A program made the translations under genes and the position numbers. Below the pieces are notes generated by a model. That model saw only the letters and a program-made list of their open reading frames with translations, did no database searches and was not told the origin of the DNA. Shown piece by piece: positions 16,981 through 24,535 of a DNA stretch of 64,000 nucleotides. The DNA lies in assembly GCF_030770395.1 (NCBI RefSeq), contig NZ_CP132480.1, forward strand, positions 726,821-790,820. The letters run 5' to 3'. This DNA is from Telluria beijingensis. Lineage in GTDB: Bacteria; Pseudomonadota; Gammaproteobacteria; Burkholderiales; Burkholderiaceae_D. Numbering within the stretch: the first letter of the stretch is position 1; every line of letters starts with the position of its first letter.

Positions 16981-17805
16981 TCAGTCCTTGTAGATCGGCC
17001 CGGCCAGCACGAACGGACCGCCCTGGTAAGTAGCGGTGATCTCGTCGGCCGGCGGCCAGTTGCCGTCTTGCGGAAAGCGTTCGGCGAAGGCGGTGGAGCT
17101 GTGCCGTGCTTCATACCCCAGGTGGGCGGCATGGCGGTTGTCCCACCAGCTGACCTTGTTGTCCGAGACGCCGAAGGTGATCGTGTGGCCGACGCGCGGC
17201 GTGAACAGGGCGCAACGCACCAGTTCGACCAGGTCGTCGTGGGCCAGGAAGGTCGTCATCATGCGCGCGTTGCGCGGCTCGGGGAAGGACGAGCCGATGC
17301 GCAGGCACACGGTCTCGATGCCGAAGCGATCGTAGTAGTAGCGCGACAGCGCCTCGCCGAAGCATTTGGAGACGCCGTAGATGCAGTCCGGGCGCAGCGG
17401 CATGGTGGCGTCGACGCGCTGGGTGGTGGGGTAGAAGCCGACCACGTGGCTCGAGCTGGCATAGATCACGCGCCTGATGCCCTTCTTGTGCACGGCCTCG
17501 TACAGGTGGTGCAGGCCGACGATATTGGCCTGCACGATCCGGTCGACTTCTTCCTCGACCGACACGCCGCCGAAGTGCAGCACCGCATCCACGCCCTCGA
17601 GCAGGTCCAGCACGGCGCCGCGGTCAGCCAGGTCGCAGCGCACCACTTCCTCGCCGTCGCCGGCGGCAGGGATGTCGCGCACGTCGGACAGGCGCACCAC
17701 CTCGGCCCACGGCTTGATGCGCTCGCGCAGCAGCGTGCCGAGGCCGCCTCCGGCGCCGGTCAGCAACAGACGTTTGAAAGGCTTGCGCGGGATCGCTTCG
17801 TTCAT
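16981..17805 (-). CDS. udh: Uronate dehydrogenase (NAD-dependent)
   Basis: A 274-residue extended short-chain dehydrogenase. The nucleotide motif is LLLTGAGGGLG, followed by LHFGGVSVEEE, the NIVGLHHLYEA helix, and the catalytic set with Ser/Thr in IYASSSHVVGFY and Y-x3-K in YGVSKCFGEAL. RIGSSFPEPRNARMM and WWDNRHAAHLGY are characteristic of Udh rather than UDP-sugar epimerases. Udh oxidises D-glucuronate or D-galacturonate to the aldaro-lactone, the first step of oxidative uronate breakdown, in the cytoplasm. It is divergent from lacI, and a perfect operator overlaps its predicted transcription start. Confidence 0.88.
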   Translation of the reverse strand: MNEAIPRKPFKRLLLTGAGGGLGTLLRERIKPWAEVVRLSDVRDIPAAGDGEEVVRCDLADRGAVLDLLEGVDAVLHFGGVSVEEEVDRIVQANIVGLHHLYEAVHKKGIRRVIYASSSHVVGFYPTTQRVDATMPLRPDCIYGVSKCFGEALSRYYYDRFGIETVCLRIGSSFPEPRNARMMTTFLAHDDLVELVRCALFTPRVGHTITFGVSDNKVSWWDNRHAAHLGYEARHSSTAFAERFPQDGNWPPADEITATYQGGPFVLAGPIYKD

Positions 17806-17824
17806 GAATGGGCTCCAGGATATG

Positions 17825-17836
17825 TTAAACGTTTAA
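17825..17836. promoter_or_regulatory. LacI-type operator between udh and lacI
   Basis: TTAAACGTTTAA is a perfect 12-bp palindrome. It sits just downstream of the -10 box of the udh promoter, so a bound repressor would cover the start site. It also lies about 100 bases before the lacI ATG and could give autoregulation. Confidence 0.8.
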
Positions 17837-17838
17837 CT

Positions 17839-17867
17839 AGATTACCCCCGATACTGTGGTGCGTCAA
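17839..17867 (-). promoter_or_regulatory. udh promoter
   Basis: On the minus strand: TTGACG (17867-17862), 17-base spacer, TAATCT (17844-17839). The operator follows directly. Confidence 0.7.
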
Positions 17868-17936
17868 TGCCGCCATTGGAGTGTTTGGCGAGCGGGCGCG
17901 TGCTAAGATAACCGGTCAAATAACGATTACCCGATC

Positions 17937-18932
17937 ATGAAGAGTTCCGCACCGACCATCCGCGACGTCGCCGCCGCCGCCCAGGTATCCACCGCCACGG
18001 TGTCGAAGTACATCAACGGTGCGCAGCGCTTTTCGCCCAAGGTCGAAGCGGCGCTCGACGAAGCCATCGCGGCCCTCGGCTATAAATCGAATCCGCTGGC
18101 CAAGTCGATGATTACCGGCCGCACCAATACCATCGGGTTGTCGGTGCTGGACATTAACAATCCCCACTTCAGCAGCATCCTCAAGGGCGCCAACCGGGTC
18201 GCGCACGAGCAGGAGTATTCGGTCCTGCTGGTCGATACCGAAGAAACCCCGAGCCGCGAGCGGCGCACGCTGGAAGACCTGAGCCGGCGCGTGGATGGCA
18301 TGATCGTGTTCTCGCGCATGCGCGAGCACGAGATGGGCTGGATGGCGAACATCGACAAGCCGCTGGTGTTCTTCGGTTCGCTGAACGAACTGCCGATTCC
18401 GACGGTGGCCAGCGACGACCACGGCGGCGCCTTCATGCTGGCCCAGCACCTGCGCATGCTGGGCCACAAACGCATTGCCTACCTGGGCTTTTCGCGCTCG
18501 CGGCGCGACGAGGAGCGCCTGGGCGGCATCCGCGAATGCCTCGACGCCGCCGGCATCGCGCTCAGCGTGCACGACGGCGAGAATCCGTCGATGGCGGAGG
18601 GCGAGCGCATGTGCTCGGGCGTGGTGCTCGGCCCCCAGCGGCCGGACGCCGTGATCTGCTACAACGACCTGATGGCCCTGGGCTTCATGAAGGAGTGCGC
18701 CAACCTGGGCCTGTCGATCCCGCGCGACCTGTCGGTGGTCGGCTTCGACAATATCGCCTATGGCAAGTACGTGACGCCGGCGCTCACCACCGTCGACCTG
18801 CAGAGCGAGCGTATGGGCGCGACGGCGATGACCAAGCTGCTGGCGGTGATCCGCGGCGAACAGGTCGAGAAACTCACCAAGGTCGCGCCGCAACTGGTGC
18901 TGCGCGCGTCGACCCAGGCCCGAGGCGCCTAG
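17937..18932 (+). CDS. LacI-family repressor of the uronate locus
   Basis: 331 residues: a LacI helix-turn-helix (IRDVAAAAQVSTATVSKYIN) with hinge helix, then a periplasmic-binding-protein-like effector domain (LDINNPHFSSIL, DHGGAFMLAQHL, SVVGFDNIAYGKYVTPALTTVD). It is the only regulator inside the cluster whose operators (AAACGTTTAA core) sit at udh, the 19014 gene and the PL5 gene, and near GH88. The inducer is probably a uronic acid or unsaturated uronate product; this is inference. It is divergent from udh. Confidence 0.92.
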   Translation: MKSSAPTIRDVAAAAQVSTATVSKYINGAQRFSPKVEAALDEAIAALGYKSNPLAKSMITGRTNTIGLSVLDINNPHFSSILKGANRVAHEQEYSVLLVDTEETPSRERRTLEDLSRRVDGMIVFSRMREHEMGWMANIDKPLVFFGSLNELPIPTVASDDHGGAFMLAQHLRMLGHKRIAYLGFSRSRRDEERLGGIRECLDAAGIALSVHDGENPSMAEGERMCSGVVLGPQRPDAVICYNDLMALGFMKECANLGLSIPRDLSVVGFDNIAYGKYVTPALTTVDLQSERMGATAMTKLLAVIRGEQVEKLTKVAPQLVLRASTQARGA

Positions 18933-18951
18933 TCACTCCACGCATTTCCGC

Positions 18952-18980
18952 TTTACTTTCCGGTAGCGTTGCCATATTCT
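18952..18980 (+). promoter_or_regulatory. Promoter of the 19014 gene
   Basis: TTTACT (18952-18957), 17-base spacer, TATTCT (18975-18980). The operator at 18983-18998 covers the predicted start. Confidence 0.65.
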
Positions 18981-18982
18981 TT

Positions 18983-18998
18983 GGAAAACGTTTAACTA
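18983..18998. promoter_or_regulatory. LacI-type operator before the 19014 gene
   Basis: GGAAAACGTTTAACTA shares the ACGTTTAACT run with the sites at 17825 and 21883. It lies 2 bases after the -10 box and 15 bases before the ATG. Confidence 0.8.
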
Positions 18999-19013
18999 TA
19001 TCGGAGACCTCGC

Positions 19014-20858
19014 ATGCGTCACGCACTTCCCTTGCTGGCGGCGGCATCCCTGCTGGCCGTTCCTGTCCACGCCGCAGCTGCCACCGCGGCCACGCCACCG
19101 CTGCAGCGCAGCGTCGAGCAAGCCTACCCGCAGCTCGAATACCTGATCCAGAAGCTGGTGAAGGAGCGGGAAAACATCGTGATGGATGGCGAGAAGGCCC
19201 TCAACAGCAAGGACAAGTTCTTGCCCGGGAAGATAGCCACCGGCCTGGCGGACCTGCTGGTGCACCTTCCGGCCGACGACCCGCGCCTGCCCGGCATGCT
19301 GCGCGACTACGCCGACCTGGCCGACCTGACGATCGGCATGAACAACGAATCGTGGGGCATCTATTACTACATCGGCGCCCTGCATCGCCTCAAGAAGGCT
19401 GGCCTCCTCGAGCGCGCCGTGCGGCCCGCGACCCTCGAACGCCTGCGCAAGCAACTGGACTGGCGCACCTTCGTGCGCGTGCCGAGCTACGAACTGATCG
19501 ACCTGCCGACCAATTACTACGGCGTCGCCTTCAGCATCGCCCGCCTGCGCATGCTGATGGGATGGGAAGACACCGCCGGCAGCGAAGTGCTGCTCGACCG
19601 CATGCTCAAGCATTATGCAAAATACTCGGGCGACTATGGCTTCAGCGACGAGACCGATGGCCAGGGCCGCTTCGACCGCTACAGCATCCTGCTCAGCGCC
19701 GAGATCTGCGAGCGCTTCATCGAGACCGGCCTGGAAGTGACGCCAGAACTGAAGGCGCTGCTGCGCAAGTCGGCCGACGTCGCCCTGAACAGCGCGCGCG
19801 CCGATGGCACCGGCTTCACCATGGGCCGCAGCCTGGGGCCGTATGGCGAGACCGCGATGCTGGAAATCCTGTCGACCGCGGCCTACCTGGACGTGCTCAC
19901 GCCGGACGAGAAAGAGTATGCGTATGCCTATTCGGCGCGCATCGCCGAACGCTACATGAATTTATGGTACCGGGCCGACATGCGCTCGGTCGATATGTGG
20001 AACGACGGCCGGCGCACCGATGCCTACCGCGGCAAGCACCGCATCCTGGGCGAGAACTTCTCGCTGCTGCACCAGCTCATCGCCACCAACGAGATGTGGA
20101 ACCGGGCCGGCATGAAGGACGTGGCGCCGCGCCAGGACCTGGCGGCCTGGCTCGAGCGCAGCCGGCCTAAGTTCAGCCTGACGCGCTTCGCGCGCGGCGA
20201 ACATGACCGCGCGCTGGCGATCTGGCGCGACCAGGGGCATGTGTTCAGCCTGTCCCTGATCAACGGCGGCCAAAGCCAGCATGCGAACAGCCCGTATTAT
20301 CCGCTGCCGTTCGCGCATGGCATCGTGTCGGGCGTGGCCGACAGCGGGTATGCACATCCGCAGCTGATGCCGAAGTTTACGCTGGCCGACGGCAGCGAGT
20401 TGATCGCCACCGCATTCATGAAGGATATCCAGGCCCGGGAGCAGCGCGGCGGCCACGCGGTCACCTATCGCCAGGATGCCCTGACCCGGCTGGGCAAGAA
20501 CGTCCCGGTGGCCGATCCGCGCATCCGCGTCGAGACCGAATACACCCTGCAGCCGGGCGCCATCACGCGCACCGACCGCTATACCCCGGCCGCGCCGCTC
20601 GACGTGGCGAAGCTGACTCTCGAATTCGGCGCGTTTTCAAGCGGCGCCACGGTCGAAGGCAACAAGGTGCGCTTCAGCGAAGGCGCGGTCCAGGGCTTCG
20701 AGGTGGGTGGGCTGGCGGCATGCACGGCCAGGCCGGCGGCCGGCGACAAAGCCTGGCAGGCGCCTTACGGCCAGATGAACACGGTGGTCAGCTGTTCCAG
20801 CGGCGCGTTCAGCCTGCGCGAGCCGCTGGTGGTGAGCTGGACGATCCGCTATCGGTAA
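19014..20858 (+). CDS. Unassigned exported toroid/beta-sheet enzyme, candidate polysaccharide lyase or hydrolase
   Basis: 614 residues with a Sec signal peptide (cut near VHAAA, ~20). I do not recognise a named family. Residues ~30-400 look like an (alpha/alpha) toroid: repeated helical hairpins with conserved-looking aromatic/acidic loops (IGMNNESWGIYYYIG ~108-121, DLPTNYYGVAF ~163-173, GFSDETDGQGRFDRYSI ~209-225, MWNDGRRTDAYRGK). The last ~200 residues are rich in beta strands. This two-domain build is typical of uronic-acid polysaccharide lyases and heparinase II/III relatives. NNE and NYY motifs could supply the Asn/Tyr of a lyase site. It has its own promoter and the operator shared with GH88, udh and PL5. 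A glycoside hydrolase is the main alternative. Confidence 0.6.
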   Translation: MRHALPLLAAASLLAVPVHAAAATAATPPLQRSVEQAYPQLEYLIQKLVKERENIVMDGEKALNSKDKFLPGKIATGLADLLVHLPADDPRLPGMLRDYADLADLTIGMNNESWGIYYYIGALHRLKKAGLLERAVRPATLERLRKQLDWRTFVRVPSYELIDLPTNYYGVAFSIARLRMLMGWEDTAGSEVLLDRMLKHYAKYSGDYGFSDETDGQGRFDRYSILLSAEICERFIETGLEVTPELKALLRKSADVALNSARADGTGFTMGRSLGPYGETAMLEILSTAAYLDVLTPDEKEYAYAYSARIAERYMNLWYRADMRSVDMWNDGRRTDAYRGKHRILGENFSLLHQLIATNEMWNRAGMKDVAPRQDLAAWLERSRPKFSLTRFARGEHDRALAIWRDQGHVFSLSLINGGQSQHANSPYYPLPFAHGIVSGVADSGYAHPQLMPKFTLADGSELIATAFMKDIQAREQRGGHAVTYRQDALTRLGKNVPVADPRIRVETEYTLQPGAITRTDRYTPAAPLDVAKLTLEFGAFSSGATVEGNKVRFSEGAVQGFEVGGLAACTARPAAGDKAWQAPYGQMNTVVSCSSGAFSLREPLVVSWTIRYR

Positions 20859-20874
20859 AACGGGTCATCTCCTT

Positions 20875-20918
20875 GCGCCCGCACCGGCAACTCCCTGCCG
20901 GTCCGGGCGCTTTTTTTT
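20875..20918 (+). terminator. Rho-independent terminator
   Basis: A two-part stem (GCGCCCG/CGGGCGC and CCGGCA/TGCCGG with a 2-base internal bulge) runs into eight T residues, 16 bases after the stop of the 19014 gene. Confidence 0.92.
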
Positions 20919-20927
20919 ACGTCCGCG

Positions 20928-21872
20928 TCACCCGCGGCGCGGATGCTCGAGCGGATTGACCAGGCTACGGTCGCCCCCCATGCGCGCATCCCAGTTGTCC
21001 GCCGGCGGCGCTTCGGGCGCGAGGCGCTGGCCGCTGCGACGTTCGTGGATCGCGATCCAGCCCGGCACCCGCGACGGCATCTCCTGAGGCGCACCGGCCA
21101 TGCGTTCGAGCGGCGCCGGGTCGGCCACGTTCCCGACCGAGAACTTCAGCAGCCGCTCCAGGGCCGGGTCGTCCTGCTCGAGGATCGAAGCCATCATCAC
21201 CAGCGGCGCCGCCGAATACAGGTGGTAGCTGAGCGCCTTGCCGGCGCGCGCCACCTCCAGCGGCAGCGAGCCGTCCGGCTGCACCTGGCCCATCGCGTGG
21301 CGGAACACCTTACGGCCCCAGTCCAGGTAGCGCACGTCCCCGGTGACGCCGCCCACCGCCGTCACCGCCAGCCCTTCCCAGTAATAGTGGTTGTTGCGCA
21401 CGCCCTTGTGCTGCTCGGCGTGGTCGATGGTGACGTCGGCCAGCCGGCGCAGCCAGGCGTCGATGGCCTCGCGCTGGCCTGGAGCGGCCGCAGGCCGCAC
21501 CCGCGCATAGCTCAGCGCCAGGCCGCCCAGCGTCCATTTGCGCGTGTAGTACGACTGTTGGGTGGTCATCGTGCCGAGCATGGCGTTGTGCCCGGCCCAG
21601 GCCTCCAGCCAGGCCAGGGCGCAGCGCGCGCCGTCGGGATCGCGCCCGGCCTGCCAGTCGCTGGCGGCGCGCGCGATGGTGCCAAGGTAATCGTTGACCG
21701 GCTTGACCGCCGCTTCGTTGCGGGCCTTGAGCACCGGGTCGGGAATCGAGCGGTGGGCGTCGACGTAGTAACGGTTGGCGTCGATATCGTGCACGGGCGG
21801 CGGCGCCGGCGTACAGGCGAAGGCAGCGGGCGACAGCAGCAGGCCCAGGCAGGATGGGAACAGGTAGCGCAT
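20928..21872 (-). CDS. PL5-type alginate/glucuronan lyase family protein
   Basis: 314 residues with a signal peptide ending near a Cys (AAFAC). It matches the alginate lyase family PF05426/PL5 (AlgL): an (alpha/alpha) toroid with the RNNHYYWEG motif carrying the catalytic Asn-His pair, QPDGSLPLEVARAGKALSYHLYSAAPL with the Arg and Tyr acting in beta-elimination, and a downstream Trp-rich helix. PL5 enzymes cleave polymannuronate, and some also cut polyglucuronate or hyaluronate, leaving unsaturated uronates. With a GH88 hydrolase and Udh nearby, a glucuronate-rich substrate is likelier than alginate, but the sequence does not decide. An operator sits 11 bases before the ATG. Confidence 0.82.
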   Translation of the reverse strand: MRYLFPSCLGLLLSPAAFACTPAPPPVHDIDANRYYVDAHRSIPDPVLKARNEAAVKPVNDYLGTIARAASDWQAGRDPDGARCALAWLEAWAGHNAMLGTMTTQQSYYTRKWTLGGLALSYARVRPAAAPGQREAIDAWLRRLADVTIDHAEQHKGVRNNHYYWEGLAVTAVGGVTGDVRYLDWGRKVFRHAMGQVQPDGSLPLEVARAGKALSYHLYSAAPLVMMASILEQDDPALERLLKFSVGNVADPAPLERMAGAPQEMPSRVPGWIAIHERRSGQRLAPEAPPADNWDARMGGDRSLVNPLEHPRRG

Positions 21873-21882
21873 ACGACCTCCA

Positions 21883-21897
21883 CGAAAACGTTTAACT
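21883..21897. promoter_or_regulatory. LacI-type operator before the PL5 gene
   Basis: CGAAAACGTTTAACT, sharing AAAACGTTTAACT with the site at 18983. On the minus strand it immediately follows the -10 box of the PL5 promoter. Confidence 0.8.
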
Positions 21898-21898
21898 T

Positions 21899-21927
21899 AT
21901 TGTAGTTCTCGTGGTGCGGGCAGTAAA
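21899..21927 (-). promoter_or_regulatory. PL5 gene promoter
   Basis: On the minus strand: TTTACT (21927-21922), 17-base spacer, TACAAT (21904-21899). A GGAGG ribosome site follows the operator. Confidence 0.7.
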
Positions 21928-21941
21928 GCCGGATCGCTGCA

Positions 21942-23150
21942 CTAAGCAGCAAGGGTCGGGGCGGAGCGGCCGCTTGTTGCCGGCGGCGTGAACAGCGTCT
22001 CGAAACCGGCATCCTCGATGTCTTCCAGCAGCCCGATCAGGATCAGCGATATGCGCTTGAGTTCGCGCATCGAGGACGCGATATCGGCCAGGCTGGCGCC
22101 CGCGCGGATGCGCTCGACGAGGTGGGCGCCGATCTCGTGCAGCTTGCGGTGCGGGGCGTCGAGCGCCTGGTACATCGGCGTGCCGGCGAAATACCGTCCT
22201 TCGCCAAGGTACCAGCGGCCCAGCGCGCACTTGGTGACGCACAGGGTCGGATGGCCGCCCGACTGGCGCAGCGGCGCGTTCGGCGGCAGGGCGGCGCGCT
22301 GGATCGCATAGCTGGCCATCTGGCGCCGCCATTGCACGTGGTCGACGATCGCCATGTGCACCAGGCCGACCGGCAGGCCGCGGCATTTGTTCGCCGTGGC
22401 GCAGAAGGCCTTGAAGGCCTCGAGCGGCAAGGCGCGGCTGATTAGGAAGCCTTGCGCCACGCCGCAGCCGGCTTCGAGCAGGAAGTCGTGCTGCGGCACC
22501 GTCTCGACGCCTTCGGCCACCACCTCCATCCCCAGCTCGTGGCCGAGCCGGATCGAGGAGCGCACGATGGTCGCGTTCTTGGGCGAATCGAGCATGCGCT
22601 CGACGATGCCCTGGTCCAGCTTGATGGTCGTGAACGGCCACTGGCTGAGCGTGTCGATGCTCGAGTAGCCGATGCCGTAGTCGTCCATCGCCAGCCCGAT
22701 GCCGGCCTCGGTCAGGGCCTGGACGTTGTGCAGCACGCAGGGCGCGGCCTGCATGGCCTGGGTCTCGGTGATCTCGAGCTCGAGCGCGCTCGGCGGCAGG
22801 CGCCCGGCGGCCAGCGCGTCAAGGATCAGCGTGGTCAGGGCGCGGTCTTCCAGGTCGCATGAGCACACATTGAACGAGATCCGGAACTGGTGCTCCAGGC
22901 CGCTGCCCGCCAGGTCGCCCACCAGTTGCGGGAACAGCTGCTGGGTCAGGGGCCGCAGCAGGCCGGCCTGCTCGGCCACCGGAATGAACATGGATGCCGG
23001 CAAGACCTCGCCATTGCGGCGGCGCCAGCGCACCAGGGCTTCGGCGCCGGTGATGCGGTTACTGATCAGGGACACCTTGGGCTGGTAGTACAGCACGAAT
23101 TCCCTGTTGTTCAGCCCACAGGCGATGTCGTCCGCGGTGACGATGGTCAT
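21942..23150 (-). CDS. EAL phosphodiesterase with C-terminal CZB zinc-sensing domain
   Basis: 402 residues. Residues ~10-250 are an EAL domain with E37 in GAEALVRW, and further catalytic landmarks FNVCSCDLED, LELEITET, MDDYGIGYSS, IKLDQGIV and VAEGVET, so c-di-GMP hydrolysis is expected. Residues ~275-385 match the chemoreceptor zinc-binding (CZB) domain: a His in DHVQWRR, Cys in KCALGRWYLGEG, and His pair in APHRKLHEIG give the His-Cys-His-His zinc set. CZB is best known in chemoreceptors and at the N-terminus of the cyclase DgcZ. No membrane segment. It lies between two glycan loci but has no shared operator. Confidence 0.88.
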   Translation of the reverse strand: MTIVTADDIACGLNNREFVLYYQPKVSLISNRITGAEALVRWRRRNGEVLPASMFIPVAEQAGLLRPLTQQLFPQLVGDLAGSGLEHQFRISFNVCSCDLEDRALTTLILDALAAGRLPPSALELEITETQAMQAAPCVLHNVQALTEAGIGLAMDDYGIGYSSIDTLSQWPFTTIKLDQGIVERMLDSPKNATIVRSSIRLGHELGMEVVAEGVETVPQHDFLLEAGCGVAQGFLISRALPLEAFKAFCATANKCRGLPVGLVHMAIVDHVQWRRQMASYAIQRAALPPNAPLRQSGGHPTLCVTKCALGRWYLGEGRYFAGTPMYQALDAPHRKLHEIGAHLVERIRAGASLADIASSMRELKRISLILIGLLEDIEDAGFETLFTPPATSGRSAPTLAA

Positions 23151-23256
23151 GGCAGGTCCAGGTTGGCGTGAATAATGAGGTTATCCCCTGAGCTTGCCAG
23201 GATGTCAAGTGTCGCGCCATCGGCCGTTCGGACGATATACCTGCCTCGCATCGTCC

Positions 23257-24516
23257 TCAATAATCGACCGGATAGTCTTTCGGGAACTTGTGGCCCGCGA
23301 ATGCCTTTTTCTGGGTCCAGTCCTGCGCCGGGCTGGTCCAGTAAGTGTCATCCGCCGGCAGGCCAAGGGCCAGGAAGCTGGCCGAGGCGATGTACATGCT
23401 GCCGTTGTTCGAGTACCAGTCGCCCAGTTCCGGCTGGTGGCCGGCGAAGCCGATGGTGAGGTAGCCGTCTTTCGTGAAATTGCCGGGATCGGTCCATAGC
23501 GCCTTGTGCACTGCCTGCAGCGCGGCGCGCACCTGGCCTTCGGGCAGGCTTTTTGGCAGCTGCTTGCGCCAGGCCAGCAAGGCCAGCGGCTGGAAGGCGG
23601 CGCTGCGGTAGGTGAGCGAGCGGCCGACCGGCGGGAAGGTCCCCTGCGGCGAGATGAAACGCTCCAGGTGCTCGCAATAGCGCTGCGTGCGCTTGAGCGC
23701 CTGGGCGCGCAGCTCGGCCGGCTTGCCGTTCCAGAACGGCGCGTCGTGGCGTTCGAGCACTTCGAGGATCTCGAGCAGCATCGGGTACATCACGAAGGAG
23801 CTGTAGTAATCGAAGTGGAACGACTCGCCATCCTTGATCCAGCCGTCGCCCACATACCATTCGTTGACCTTGCGGATCGCGATATTGGTGCGCAGCGGGT
23901 CCGATTCTTCCCCGATCGACAGCAGCCAGGCTTCGTTCATCGCCGCGAACAGCAGCCAGTTGATGTACGGCGGCTCGATCCGCCGCAAGCCCTTGATCTC
24001 GGCCACGATGCGTTTCTTGGTGGTGGCGTCGAGCGGCTCCCACAGGGCTTTCGGCGCGCGCATCAGCGCATTGGTGAAGTAAGCGGAATCGACCAGCGCC
24101 TGGCCGTGTCCACGCCAGGCAAGGTAGTCGGGACTGCCCGGGTCGACCGCGTGCGCATAGCTTTGCAGCGCCTGCTGGCGCAGGCGCGCGCGGACCTTGC
24201 CCTCGGCGCTGGCATCGTCGGGCAGGGCCAGCCACGGAGCGAGACCGGCGATCAGGCGCCCGAAGCATTCCAGGTAGGCGACCCGGGTGTCGCGCTTGTC
24301 CCAGGTCGGGCTGAGCTCCAGGTTGAAATTTCTCCTGAGTTCTCCGCGCGCCATGTTCGACAGTACCGGCTCGGCCATCTTCTGCAGCAGGCCGGCCATC
24401 CAGGCGCGGTCGTTGCCGGCCGCCGGCGCTGCCGCTGCCGCCATTGCGGTGTAAGTGGACAAGCCGGCCAGCGTGCCGCCCGCCACCAGGCTGCCAATAA
24501 AATTCCGTCGTTGCAT
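23257..24516 (-). CDS. DUF2264 family glycan-active protein
   Basis: About 419 residues. Start ATG 24516 (MQRRNFIGS) has a good AAGGAGACACG site and a twin-arginine-like signal (RRNFIG, then a hydrophobic stretch to AMAAAAAPA). The body matches DUF2264 (PF10022), an (alpha/alpha) toroid (SPDYLAWRGHGQALVDSAYF, INWLLFAAMNEAWL, WIKDGESFHFDYYSSFVMYP, FPPVGRSLTYRSAAFQPLAL). From memory, DUF2264 members have been linked to exo-beta-glucuronidase family GH154; this should be checked. Last gene of the five-gene minus-strand operon, 19 bases after GH35. A glucuronidase would fit removal of GlcA from galactan side chains. Confidence 0.8.
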   Translation of the reverse strand: MQRRNFIGSLVAGGTLAGLSTYTAMAAAAAPAAGNDRAWMAGLLQKMAEPVLSNMARGELRRNFNLELSPTWDKRDTRVAYLECFGRLIAGLAPWLALPDDASAEGKVRARLRQQALQSYAHAVDPGSPDYLAWRGHGQALVDSAYFTNALMRAPKALWEPLDATTKKRIVAEIKGLRRIEPPYINWLLFAAMNEAWLLSIGEESDPLRTNIAIRKVNEWYVGDGWIKDGESFHFDYYSSFVMYPMLLEILEVLERHDAPFWNGKPAELRAQALKRTQRYCEHLERFISPQGTFPPVGRSLTYRSAAFQPLALLAWRKQLPKSLPEGQVRAALQAVHKALWTDPGNFTKDGYLTIGFAGHQPELGDWYSNNGSMYIASASFLALGLPADDTYWTSPAQDWTQKKAFAGHKFPKDYPVDY

Positions 24517-24535
24517 CGTGTCTCCTTGTCGTCGT

